64,000 nucleotides of DNA. It comes from Candidatus Lucifugimonas marina (lineage in GTDB: Bacteria > Chloroflexota > Dehalococcoidia > Lucifugimonadales > Lucifugimonadaceae). The stretch covers positions 124,001 to 188,000 of the forward strand of contig CP046147.1 in assembly GCA_029593915.1 (NCBI GenBank), given 5' to 3'. This document shows positions 7,716 through 14,604 of the stretch, piece by piece (position 1 is the first letter of the stretch; each line of letters starts with the position of its first letter). Under the pieces are notes generated by a model. It made no database searches and had not been told where the DNA came from. It saw only the letters and a program-made list of their open reading frames with translations. A program made the position numbers and the translations under genes.

Positions 7716-9149
7716 TCACCTGCGCCCTGAATACATCATGGCTTTTGAGATATCGACTGTTTCGTGAGGGACGCCGGTTGCTTCCACAGCGGCTACTCCA
7801 CGATCTGTTGTAAGAATCGTTCCGCCTCTGCCGACTACTCGACCTGCAAGCATGATCAGTTCACCCGCCACGATGCCGTGACTCGCTTTGCCGAGATCGG
7901 GGTCGATGATCGTGATATCAGCTTCGAACCCTTCCGAAAGTCGGCCTTTCGAACTAAGCCCGATCATCTTCGCTGGGTTCAATGAAAGTTTTAAAACCAT
8001 CTCAAGCGGTTCCAGTGCCCCGAACTTCACCAATCGCATCGCCTGTTCGATATTCACGTTACGAGGCAGAGCACCAGCGTCGCTACCGACAGCATCGATG
8101 ATGAACTCGTTTTCAAAATTCTTTGCTGCAGTGAGTTGGAAAGCCGATTCAGCACCGTTCACCGGAAAACTCATCGGAACATCGGTGTTTCCTGCGTCGA
8201 ACAGCTCAACACCACGCTCACCAGTTACGAGCACCAGACCCGTTCGAGTTTCCTCAACGGTCGATGCATAGCCATCTCGAAGTGCCGCTCTAATTCCCTC
8301 GTCAGTCGGCGCATAATTGCGAAGTTTTAGGCAGTTTCCAACTACGTCAGCGAGTACATTTCCGTCTTCATCACACTTCCCGAGAGTGAAATTAGGTCGA
8401 GCAAGGTGTACCTCGGAAACTATCTGGTCACGCAGGCTATCGACTATTTGAAGCGCTTCCTGAATTTCTTCTTCGATAGGCAGTATCGAGCCTCGTGTGT
8501 AAGCGTTGATGTGGGCGACGTGTACTCGACCGCTGCTTCCTAGCAAGGACGGGACTTCTCTCAGCCCATCCAGCCTCGATCCAGTCTCCGTAGTTCCGAC
8601 GTGATACGCGACGTAGGCGCCTAAACTGTTTGCTGTCGCGATAAAACGCGAAGTTTCTTCTGGAGTGAACGGGTAGTAGCCACCCCACAGCTTTATACCT
8701 AACGATCCTGCTTCTAACGCTGTCCCGACTATCTCGAGAATCATGTCAGGGCTTAGTCTGCCTTCAGGGACGGTCTCTCCCGGCTTTAGATAGCCCAAAC
8801 TACCCACATTCACCCCTGAGCCCCGTGCGTTGATGCCAGCGGTCAACGCATCCATGCTTCCACCGAGGTCGATCACCGTTGTTGCACCGGCTGCTGCGAC
8901 CATCTGGAGTCCCAGACCGCGAATTCTGCCTAAATCGGCCGCATTCGCTACGTGTACATGGGTATCGATCATGCCGGGTATTACCCACTGGCCGCTAGCA
9001 TCGATCGTGTCGCTGGCGTTTGCGGGATCGATATCTTGGTCGATTCGTTCGATCTTGCCGTTAGTTATCGCTACGTCGGCTATTTCGTCTCGGGCAGTCT
9101 CTGCATCGAGAATTCGACCGTTTGTGATCAGCAGATCGTAGTGACTCAA
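7716..9149 (-). CDS. amidohydrolase, N-acyl-D-amino-acid deacylase-like (paralogue)
   Basis: A 477-residue amidohydrolase, paralogous to 1571-3010. It keeps the metal set: IDTHVHV (HxH, about residues 62-66), probable carboxylated Lys in LGIKLWGGYYPFTPE, VAYHVGT, VHVAHINAYTRG, and Asp in VGSDAGALPRN. The N-terminal strand reads LLITNGRILDAE. Expected role is zinc- or dimetal-dependent hydrolysis of an amide bond in an N-acylated or cyclic amino-acid derivative in the cytoplasm; no signal peptide is present. The start is TTG at 9149, supported by AAGGAA 7 nt upstream; no better ATG exists near the first strand. It is monocistronic as far as can be seen: the next gene upstream is divergent across 92 nt and the MFS gene is convergent. 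Having two such paralogues plus a third amidohydrolase at 14.6 kb suggests specialisation on different acyl or D-amino-acid substrates. Confidence 0.87.
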   Translation of the reverse strand: MSHYDLLITNGRILDAETARDEIADVAITNGKIERIDQDIDPANASDTIDASGQWVIPGMIDTHVHVANAADLGRIRGLGLQMVAAAGATTVIDLGGSMDALTAGINARGSGVNVGSLGYLKPGETVPEGRLSPDMILEIVGTALEAGSLGIKLWGGYYPFTPEETSRFIATANSLGAYVAYHVGTTETGSRLDGLREVPSLLGSSGRVHVAHINAYTRGSILPIEEEIQEALQIVDSLRDQIVSEVHLARPNFTLGKCDEDGNVLADVVGNCLKLRNYAPTDEGIRAALRDGYASTVEETRTGLVLVTGERGVELFDAGNTDVPMSFPVNGAESAFQLTAAKNFENEFIIDAVGSDAGALPRNVNIEQAMRLVKFGALEPLEMVLKLSLNPAKMIGLSSKGRLSEGFEADITIIDPDLGKASHGIVAGELIMLAGRVVGRGGTILTTDRGVAAVEATGVPHETVDISKAMMYSGRR

Positions 9150-9241
9150 CTAAATTTCCTTGTTCTTTCCAAGTTATTGCCAAGCGACAAAACGTTTCAT
9201 GCGGCAGAATTGATGCAGTTTATTCACTATTTGCGTAATCG

Positions 9242-9901
9242 GTGGCATCTGTTCGCACGGCACGAACCGTTGATTCGCTGGAATTTAGATTAGATTTGCT
9301 CACTAAATCTCGCTCAAAATTGCTTCTAGCTCGCTTGGTTATCGCCATTTTCGTAATAGCGGTGGTAGCTGCGGGAACAGCTGCGCCAGCTGTTGCTCAA
9401 GATCAAGACGAAGAACCGATTGTTGGATACCGAATTCTCGATGAGTCAGAAGCCGGGCCCTTTACGGTTCAGTTGCAGATCAGCCCTGTTGCGCCAATCG
9501 TAGGAATTTCACGATTTGCGGTGCGGGTTCGTGATACCGCCACAGGTGAAGACGTGCCTGATGCCAAGGTGACCATATTGGGATCGCCAGCCGAGCACGG
9601 TGAAGCGCAATACACACTGGTATTGAATTCACCTGTTGATCCGACGTTCTATCTCGCCCAGTTGAAGATGGAAACTGCTGGCGTTTGGGCTATCGATGTT
9701 GGCGTTGAGTCGGAACTTGGAGCGGGTTCGACAATCATGTCGGCAGTAGTCTCCGAACGTGGTAGGAGCGGTTCAAGCAATCTTTGGGGACAGGCGCTGT
9801 TCGGGCTAGTCTCGCTGTCGTTCATCGCGGGTATCGGATGGATCTGGTACTCGTCGAAACAGGCTTTAAAACGCCGCGATCAGCAGCGCCGATCTAAATA
9901 G
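9242..9901 (+). CDS. exported single-pass membrane protein, FixH/YtkA-like beta domain
   Basis: A 219-residue protein with an N-terminal signal sequence (hydrophobic core LVIAIFVIAVVAAGTAAPAVA, about 31-51), an extracytoplasmic beta-rich domain (about 60-170) and a C-terminal transmembrane helix (LFGLVSLSFIAGIGWIWYSS) followed by a basic tail KRRDQQRRSK. The domain segments PFTVQLQISPVAPIVG, RVRDTATGEDVPDAKV and AGVWAIDVGV resemble FixH/YtkA-like domains found with metal or redox membrane proteins; this resemblance is by eye and weak. Topology is outside-facing with a short cytoplasmic basic tail. The first possible start, GTG at 9242, lacks a ribosome binding site, and internal TTG codons before the hydrophobic core are alternatives. 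No copper-binding Cys or His cluster is visible. Confidence 0.65.
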   Translation: MASVRTARTVDSLEFRLDLLTKSRSKLLLARLVIAIFVIAVVAAGTAAPAVAQDQDEEPIVGYRILDESEAGPFTVQLQISPVAPIVGISRFAVRVRDTATGEDVPDAKVTILGSPAEHGEAQYTLVLNSPVDPTFYLAQLKMETAGVWAIDVGVESELGAGSTIMSAVVSERGRSGSSNLWGQALFGLVSLSFIAGIGWIWYSSKQALKRRDQQRRSK

Positions 9902-10110
9902 CTTCAAAAACGGCGTGTTACGAAATCGGTTGATTTTGAGTTTGGGTAAGCCCGAATTTCTTGACCCTTCGCTCTCTCGATGCTAAGTTTGCGGCATCTT
10001 TCAGCGGTGCGCGACAACCAATGAGGAACCGGCCTTCCCGGTGAGTCGTCTGCACACCCATAAGGCAAATTCGTATTCAGGAATCGGATTTGACTAACGA
10101 GGAGCACGCT

Positions 10111-10884
10111 ATGACTGAACCAGTACGTTTCGAGGCCGAAGAGGTCGCTCCAAACGAGAGCGGTCGCGGAATGGTTGCCGAATCGGCACCGTTCGTGGCT
10201 TCAGTTGAACGCCTAATGATCCGAGTTCGCAGTGCGAAACTTGCCGATCAGACCCAGATGCTCGACAACCTTCAGGCTTGGACCGACCGGGCTATGACAG
10301 GTGGAATCGACGTTCTCAGGGACGGCGAACAGATTTTAGGAACGCTAAACGCCAACGTAACCGAGATGATTCATTCACGAACGATGCTCCGACGCATCGT
10401 TTCGCCTATGGTGGGTCTCACATTGCTGGCAGGTGCGCTTGCGGCAGTTACGGTCACCGTTTCGGGTCTCGAAGCGCTATTTCTATCGACCCCGCTTGAA
10501 ATTGTATTCGCAGCTGTGATCTTTGGTATCGCAGGAAGTGCGTTCACAGTTCTACTGCGAACGGTCACCATGCAACTGGAATACACCGAAAAAGTGGCGT
10601 TGTTTATGGTTGGATTAGCTCGACCGCTAGTCGGTGGAGTCTTGGCTCTGGCAGTGTTCGCACTGTTTGGCGCTGGAATCATCTCGCTACCGCTGGTTTC
10701 CGACCAAGAATCTACTACTCGAGTAGCGTTCCTTGCTGGTCAGGGTGGAACGGGAATCATGGCTGGTCAGCTGGCACTGTTTGCTTTCGCATTCGGTGCT
10801 GGAATCTTCGAGGGCTACCTCACACCACGCTTCTCACGAGGTATGGCTCGAGTTGCCGACAAGATCAGCAACGTAACTTCGTAA
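10111..10884 (+). CDS. polytopic membrane protein of unknown function
   Basis: A 257-residue protein with no family recognised. Residues 1-95 are hydrophilic, acidic at the N terminus and then helical (LMIRVRSAKLADQTQMLDNL). The rest holds four or five hydrophobic segments: MVGLTLLAGALAAVTVTV, LEIVFAAVIFGIAGSAFTVL, PLVGGVLALAVFALFGAGII and AGQLALFAFAFGAGIFEGYL. The C terminus is soluble (TPRFSRGMARVADKISNV). The frame opens at TTG 10090, but ATG 10111 is chosen because AGGAG lies 7 nt upstream. The gene stands alone and ends at an intrinsic terminator, convergent with the tiny-membrane-protein cluster. A helical soluble head plus a small membrane domain could be a scaffold or sensor, but nothing here shows which. 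Confidence 0.72.
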   Translation: MTEPVRFEAEEVAPNESGRGMVAESAPFVASVERLMIRVRSAKLADQTQMLDNLQAWTDRAMTGGIDVLRDGEQILGTLNANVTEMIHSRTMLRRIVSPMVGLTLLAGALAAVTVTVSGLEALFLSTPLEIVFAAVIFGIAGSAFTVLLRTVTMQLEYTEKVALFMVGLARPLVGGVLALAVFALFGAGIISLPLVSDQESTTRVAFLAGQGGTGIMAGQLALFAFAFGAGIFEGYLTPRFSRGMARVADKISNVTS

Positions 10885-10908
10885 TTCTTCAAAGTTAGCT
10901 AAACAAAG

Positions 10909-10940
10909 AGACCGCTTCCGATTTTGGGAGCGGTCTTTTT
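10909..10940 (+). terminator. intrinsic terminator
   Basis: The stem AGACCGCTTCC pairs with GGGAGCGGTCT around a short GATTTT loop, with one mismatch near the loop. TTTT follows. It lies 24 nt after the stop of the membrane protein at 10111-10884 and could also serve the converging small-gene cluster. Confidence 0.85.
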
Positions 10941-10969
10941 GGTTGTGATGATTCCGAGCTGAATCGAGC

Positions 10970-11173
10970 CTACTCGTCGAACAGGACTACCAGTAGAGCA
11001 AGAAGGATGAAAGGCGAGATCGCTAGCAATCCGATTGCCGTCAGCTTTACGAGTGCTAGCCCAAGTCTGGCCCAGAACGACGGGTGTTTAGGCTTTTTAG
11101 GGTCACTTTTGAGCACATCGAAAATAGCGCCCATCAGCATTCCATTGTGCGTTCCTGGGTCGTGATTGTTCAC
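10970..11173 (-). CDS. small membrane protein (67 aa), cluster member 4
   Basis: GTG at 11173-11171, with GGGAG 8 nt upstream, opens a 67-residue ORF. The N-terminal half is soluble and basic (LKSDPKKPKHPSFWARL). The C-terminal half is one long or two short hydrophobic segments (ALVKLTAIGLLAISPFILLA, then LLVVLFDE). It starts 11 nt after the stop of the previous tiny gene and is the last of four same-strand small ORFs that all put their hydrophobic segment at the C terminus. Family and function not recognised. A longer frame to 11200 exists without a ribosome binding site. Confidence 0.65.
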   Translation of the reverse strand: MNNHDPGTHNGMLMGAIFDVLKSDPKKPKHPSFWARLGLALVKLTAIGLLAISPFILLALLVVLFDE

Positions 11174-11184
11174 GATGGTTCTCC

Positions 11185-11361
11185 CTAGCTGTAGACCCAC
11201 CAGAAGAAGACGATCACGACGGCTAGGAAAACTGCCAATCTAATTTTGTAAGGAACCCGGCTTCGACCGCGGTAGTGATGCTGGTGCTTCGATTGGGCTT
11301 GAAGCTCCATGCCCTTCGCCAAAACTTTTTGACCGATGTTGTGGTTATTGTGGTGCTGCAC
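11185..11361 (-). CDS. small C-tail membrane protein (58 aa), cluster member 3
   Basis: GTG at 11361-11359 follows AAGGAG at the proper distance, which decides this start over the longer frame to 11391. The product begins with a His/Asn-rich segment (VQHHNNHNIGQKVLAKGMEL), continues with a basic stretch (HQHHYRGRSRVPYKIR) and ends in a single transmembrane helix, LAVFLAVVIVFFWWVYS. The extreme C terminus FFWWVYS resembles the IIWWATS end of the 44-residue protein two genes upstream. The His-rich head might bind a metal, which is only a guess from composition. No known family. Confidence 0.65.
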   Translation of the reverse strand: MQHHNNHNIGQKVLAKGMELQAQSKHQHHYRGRSRVPYKIRLAVFLAVVIVFFWWVYS

Positions 11362-11498
11362 GCTCGAACTCCTTGCTAGAAGAAGCGGCATTCGTGAGTT
11401 TCAGAATCGAATGTCGAATGCACATCATGCGCTTGTGCGTATTCCGGATGCACTACCAATCGGGAACGGGATTGGGGCATGCCAATCGATCACGGAGG

Positions 11499-11669
11499 TT
11501 ACTCCAGCGACGAGGCCCAGATTACTCCGGCAATTACGATGATGACCGGGAGCGCGAATATGACGATCTTCAGCCAACTCGCGGAGCCAACGTCGGACCG
11601 TCTCGCCTTCCTGATGGCTTCGTTGTTCTGAGAAAACTCTTCAACCCTGTCGCGCCCTCGACCTTGCAT
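11499..11669 (-). CDS. small C-tail membrane protein (56 aa), cluster member 2
   Basis: A 56-residue ORF from ATG at 11669-11667 with GGAG about 8 nt upstream. The head is charged (MQGRGRDRVEEFSQNNEAIR, then KARRSD) and the C-terminal half is a single helix, WLKIVIFALPVIIVIAGVIW, ending ASSLE. It lies 41 nt after the 44-residue ORF and 137 nt before the next one. Size, clear ribosome binding site and topology shared with its neighbours support a real gene. Function unknown. Confidence 0.65.
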   Translation of the reverse strand: MQGRGRDRVEEFSQNNEAIRKARRSDVGSASWLKIVIFALPVIIVIAGVIWASSLE

Positions 11670-11710
11670 ATCGAAGCTCCTAACGTGGTTAACTCACACT
11701 CAGTTTCTAG

Positions 11711-11845
11711 CTACGAAGTTGCCCACCAGATGATCACGGCAAAGATGATGAGGTAGAAAATCGTTCGTATCACCAGTTGCCGAACGGTAACCGTGCGTCG
11801 ACCGTCGGGATCCTGCTCGAATTTTCCCCTGTTCCAGAAATTCAT
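11711..11845 (-). CDS. small C-tail membrane protein (44 aa), cluster member 1
   Basis: A 44-residue ORF from ATG at 11845-11843. The head MNFWNRGKFEQDPDGRRTVT is followed by VRQ and a C-terminal helix LVIRTIFYLIIFAVIIWWAT with a final Ser. The ribosome binding site is weak (GGGG about 10 nt upstream). It begins 38 nt after the stop of the PLP lyase gene on the same strand and may be translated from that transcript. It is the first of four tandem tiny ORFs with a C-terminal anchor. Confidence 0.58.
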   Translation of the reverse strand: MNFWNRGKFEQDPDGRRTVTVRQLVIRTIFYLIIFAVIIWWATS

Positions 11846-11883
11846 ACTTGCAACCCCGTTTGTGACTGCCTAACTCAGAAAGT

Positions 11884-12915
11884 CTAAACTTTGCCCTTGA
11901 AAGCAGCAAGTTGATCGGCAAATGTGAACACTGCTGGAAGTCCACCAGTGTGTAGGAAGATCACAGTTTCGTCTTCACTGAACCCGCCCTCTTCGACCTG
12001 ATCGATCAAAGCTGCCATCGCTGTGCCCGTGTAGTTAGGGTCGCATATGATCGCATCGGTCTGAGCCGCAATGTGAATCGCCTCGTTTACCTGGGCGGTC
12101 ATCACACCGTAGCCCTCACCGACGTACTGGTCGAGCACCCGCATGTCGCTCTGTTCGAACGTCACGGGTAGGTCTAGCAATTCCTGAATATCTTTGTTGT
12201 GCTCGAAAATGTAGCCCTTGAGCGGAACGTCATAATTCACGGTTACGCCGGTGAATTTCCAATCAAGTCCCATCGATTTTGCAGCGATGATGAATCCACA
12301 AAGCGAACGACCCGCAACACCAATGATGTGGACGTTCTTGAGATTCGCAGCTTCGATCTGCTCTTTCAGTTCGATTCCAGCTTGAACGAACCCGACCATG
12401 CCGACGATGCGAGGGAACAGATAGTCCTGAATCAGGTAGGGCTTGTGTCCTTCTGCTTCGAGCTCTTCTTTGAGCTTCGTTGCATAACCTTCCGCGTCGC
12501 CCGACTGGTATTCGTCGAGTAAGTGCAGTTCTGCGCCAAGAATTTTGTCGATGAGCAGGTTGCCCTGAACGTTGCGGTTGGCAGCGTTCCTGAGAACGAG
12601 AATGTAGCGCATGCCGATCTTGTTGGCGGCTGCAGCGGTCATTCGAGCGTTGTTCGAGTGGTAGTCCATGATGTTGATCATCACGTCGTAGCCCTCTTCA
12701 GCAACGTGAGGCATCTCGAACTCGTAGTGGCGTGCTTTGTTTCCGCCGTACGCCAGGCCCGTCATATCCTCACGCTTGATCCAGATGTCTGGACCGCCGA
12801 GTCGTTCGGTGAGTCTTGGCATTTCTTCAAGCGGAGTCGGCAAATGGGCGATGTCCATCCGCGGCAGCTTGTCGATATGTGATTGCAGTTCGTCAGGAGT
12901 GAGGTGTTGTGTCAT
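11884..12915 (-). CDS. PLP-dependent D-cysteine desulfhydrase / ACC deaminase family lyase
   Basis: A 343-residue fold-type II PLP enzyme of the 1-aminocyclopropane-1-carboxylate deaminase / D-cysteine desulfhydrase group. The PLP lysine is in KREDMTGLAYGGNKARHYEF (K60), followed by the Asn/His motif DYHSNNARMTAAAA. Further on are the phosphate-loop region GVAGRSLCGFIIAAKSMG and the family C-terminal signature FLHTGGLPAVF. The family breaks D-amino acids or cyclopropane amino acids into an oxo-acid plus ammonia; motifs do not settle which substrate. A close paralogue lies at 13535-14563, separated by the repeat/GIY-YIG region. Start ATG is good for length. Four tiny membrane-protein ORFs follow on the same strand. 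With the nearby acyl-amino-acid amidohydrolases, the region looks aimed at unusual or D-amino acids, which is inference. Confidence 0.86.
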   Translation of the reverse strand: MTQHLTPDELQSHIDKLPRMDIAHLPTPLEEMPRLTERLGGPDIWIKREDMTGLAYGGNKARHYEFEMPHVAEEGYDVMINIMDYHSNNARMTAAAANKIGMRYILVLRNAANRNVQGNLLIDKILGAELHLLDEYQSGDAEGYATKLKEELEAEGHKPYLIQDYLFPRIVGMVGFVQAGIELKEQIEAANLKNVHIIGVAGRSLCGFIIAAKSMGLDWKFTGVTVNYDVPLKGYIFEHNKDIQELLDLPVTFEQSDMRVLDQYVGEGYGVMTAQVNEAIHIAAQTDAIICDPNYTGTAMAALIDQVEEGGFSEDETVIFLHTGGLPAVFTFADQLAAFKGKV

Positions 12916-13000
12916 GGTGCAGTGCCAGTGGCACGTTTTCTTTGAGTTGGAAAATGTCGGCTAAGCGGGAATTGTAAAGGTGACGAGCGACTCGTGTTGA

Positions 13001-13034
13001 TGACGTTTGACCCCGATTTTCATCGGGGTGACAG
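13001..13034 (+). repeat. hairpin repeat, copy 1
   Basis: A 34-nt unit beginning TGACGTTTGACCCCGATTTT and ending CATCGGGGTGACAG. CCCCGAT pairs with ATCGGGG around a TTTC loop. Copy 3 at 13480-13513 is identical in the same direction, and copy 2 at 13135-13165 is inverted. Confidence 0.9.
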
Positions 13035-13134
13035 GCTTGATAAGTGTGGGTTCAGTGCATTCAGTGTGACGTTCGCGGTATGAGTTGAGTATTCGAATCA
13101 CTTATTGTTGGCTTGCAGGCCAAGTTGCGCCAAT

Positions 13135-13165
13135 TGTCACCCCGATGAAAATCGGGGTCAAACGT
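13135..13165 (-). repeat. hairpin repeat, copy 2 (inverted)
   Basis: TGTCACCCCGATGAAAATCG followed by GGGTCAAACGT is the exact reverse complement of 31 nt of copies 1 and 3. It lies 17 nt upstream of the GIY-YIG ORF start and forms the left end of the inverted pair around it. Confidence 0.9.
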
Positions 13166-13182
13166 TCGCTGTGAGCTATCGT

Positions 13183-13482
13183 ATGGCTAAGCCTACAAAA
13201 AGCTACTTCGTATATATGCTCTCCAACAAGGGGCGGATGCTCTACACAGGCGTCACTGGCGATCTGGAAGCTCGAGTGTGACAGCATAAGAATGGGATCG
13301 GTTCGGCGTACACGAAGCGTTACTCAACCCATTCTCTGGTGTGGTTCGACGAGACAAATGATGTCAACGAAGCGCTGACGAGAGAGCGACAAATCAAAGA
13401 ATGGCGCCGGCAGTGGAAGGTTGATTTGATCGAGTCGGCGAATCATGATTGGTTGGATCTTGCTGTTGACTGGTATGGCTGA
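13183..13482 (+). pseudogene. GIY-YIG nuclease (UPF0213-type), interrupted by one in-frame TGA
   Basis: Reading from ATG 13183 gives SYFVYMLSNK, MLYTGVTGDLEARV, then TGA at 13279-13281 (codon 33), then in the same frame QHKNGIGSAYTKRYSTHSLV, ALTRERQIKEWRRQWK and LIESANHDWLDLAVDWYG to a TGA at 13480-13482. The two halves together are a complete small GIY-YIG nuclease of about 99 codons (GIY-like YFVYML, YTGV, conserved Arg, RERQIKEW). In close relatives the interrupted position, in DLExRV-W-xHK, is normally Trp, so a single TGG to TGA change explains the stop. TGA ends several intact genes here, so recoding is unlikely. The gene lies exactly between inverted hairpin repeats, and the right copy supplies its stop codon. 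A truncated 32-residue product would lack the catalytic Glu region. Confidence 0.85.
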
Positions 13483-13513
13483 CGTTTGACCCCGATTTTC
13501 ATCGGGGTGACAG
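13480..13513 (+). repeat. hairpin repeat, copy 3
   Basis: Identical to copy 1 over 34 nt and inverted relative to copy 2, giving a 379-bp block (13135-13513) with the nuclease ORF inside. The first bases TGA form the stop codon of the nuclease frame. It ends 21 nt before the stop of the next lyase gene. Confidence 0.9.
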
Positions 13514-13534
13514 GGTCAACATAGGTCTCCGTCC

Positions 13535-14563
13535 CTAGTCCACAAATTTGTCGGCGTGGGCGAAGAGTTGGGGGAGGCCGCCGGAATGGATGAACACAAT
13601 GCTTTCTTCGGAATTGATTCGTCCTGCCCTGAATTCGCCGATTAGGCCCGACATCGCTTTTCCTGTGTAGTTCGGATCGAGAATGAGCCCCTCCGCCTTT
13701 GCAACCATGCGAATCGCCTCAATCACCCGGTCGTCAGGCTCGCCGTAGGCAGGACCACGATAGTCAGATAAAACTTGCAGGTCGTCGTTATCGAGCGAGT
13801 GTTCAAGATCGAACATTTCGGCGACTTGTGAAGATCGGTCGGCAGTTACCTGCTGAAAATCCTCCACTTCGCCAGGCGAGTACTGGCATGCCGTGGTTTG
13901 CCAATCGAGTCCGCGGTTCTTGGCATACAACCGCAAACCGGCGATCGAACGACCCGTCAGGCCCCAGAATCGAACCGGACCTGAAACGTCAGCTTCTTCA
14001 AGCTGCTGTTCCAGTTCGAGCCCTGTTTCGAGAAAGCCGATCATTCCCATCACATCGGCAAACGGATCGTCGGGCAAGATGTACGGCTTTCGCCCCGCCT
14101 CTGTTTCGTCTTTGAAAATCTTGTCAGCAACCTGGCGAGCGTATTCGAGCGGAGTTCGGTGAATTTTCGCACCCATCAATTTGCAAAGCAGCAAATTTCC
14201 GGTGAGCGGTGCATCGAGACTGTCGTGGGAAACGATGTGGTACTTCAACCCCGCTTTGGCGCATCCAGCGGCAATGAATCGAGCCTGGTTCGAGTGGTAG
14301 TGGTTGATGTTGATGACAGTGTCAAAACCGCCTTCGAGAATGTGGGCGATCTCGAACTCGAAGTGCCGACCTTTATTTCCGCCGAACGCCAAACCTGTCA
14401 CGTCATCACGTTTCACTAGCATTCGATTCGGAACTTCAACGCCCTCATCGATCAACGCCTGCTTGAACCGATCGAGTGGCTCTAGCGGTGTGTTCAAGTG
14501 AGAAAGTTTGAAACGAGGAAGTTCTTCGAGTTTTGTACGGAATTGATCTTGCGTGACGGTCAT
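13535..14563 (-). CDS. PLP-dependent D-cysteine desulfhydrase / ACC deaminase family lyase (paralogue)
   Basis: A 342-residue fold-type II PLP enzyme. KRDDVTGLAFGGNKGRHFEF holds the Schiff-base lysine (K64). NHYHSNQARFIAAG, GLTGRSIAGLRLYAKNRG and the terminal FIHSGGLPQLF match the paralogue at 11884-12915 point by point, with HTGG changed to HSGG. The substrate may therefore differ, and the two together suggest duplication followed by specialisation. ATG 14563 is chosen because it aligns with the start of the paralogue; the frame is open to 14635, overlapping the amidohydrolase upstream. No clear ribosome binding site is seen. The amidohydrolase stop is 42 nt upstream on the same strand, so a two-gene transcript (amide hydrolysis, then amino-acid deamination) is plausible. 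Confidence 0.86.
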   Translation of the reverse strand: MTVTQDQFRTKLEELPRFKLSHLNTPLEPLDRFKQALIDEGVEVPNRMLVKRDDVTGLAFGGNKGRHFEFEIAHILEGGFDTVININHYHSNQARFIAAGCAKAGLKYHIVSHDSLDAPLTGNLLLCKLMGAKIHRTPLEYARQVADKIFKDETEAGRKPYILPDDPFADVMGMIGFLETGLELEQQLEEADVSGPVRFWGLTGRSIAGLRLYAKNRGLDWQTTACQYSPGEVEDFQQVTADRSSQVAEMFDLEHSLDNDDLQVLSDYRGPAYGEPDDRVIEAIRMVAKAEGLILDPNYTGKAMSGLIGEFRAGRINSEESIVFIHSGGLPQLFAHADKFVD

Positions 14564-14604
14564 TGTTTTAGGTTTATCAGCTGAGTGTGTTCGTGTATTC
14601 GAAT

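Larger units (their letters stand above)
12916..13534. other. intergenic region with three hairpin repeats and a broken nuclease gene
   Basis: This 619-nt gap between two paralogous PLP-lyase genes holds three copies of one hairpin repeat and a GIY-YIG pseudogene, listed separately. The remaining 100 nt between copies 1 and 2 show no ORF or clear site. The arrangement suggests an insertion that split a former tandem duplication of the lyase gene. Confidence 0.7.

Noticed and set aside
11373..11756. Plus-strand ORF of 127 codons over the tiny-gene cluster
   Set aside because: No ribosome binding site or domain; the minus-strand small ORFs have better starts, membrane helices and consistent layout.
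13279..13281. Recoding of TGA as Trp
   Set aside because: TGA ends intact genes in the window (for example at 22412, 27430 and 29872), so the standard bacterial code applies.
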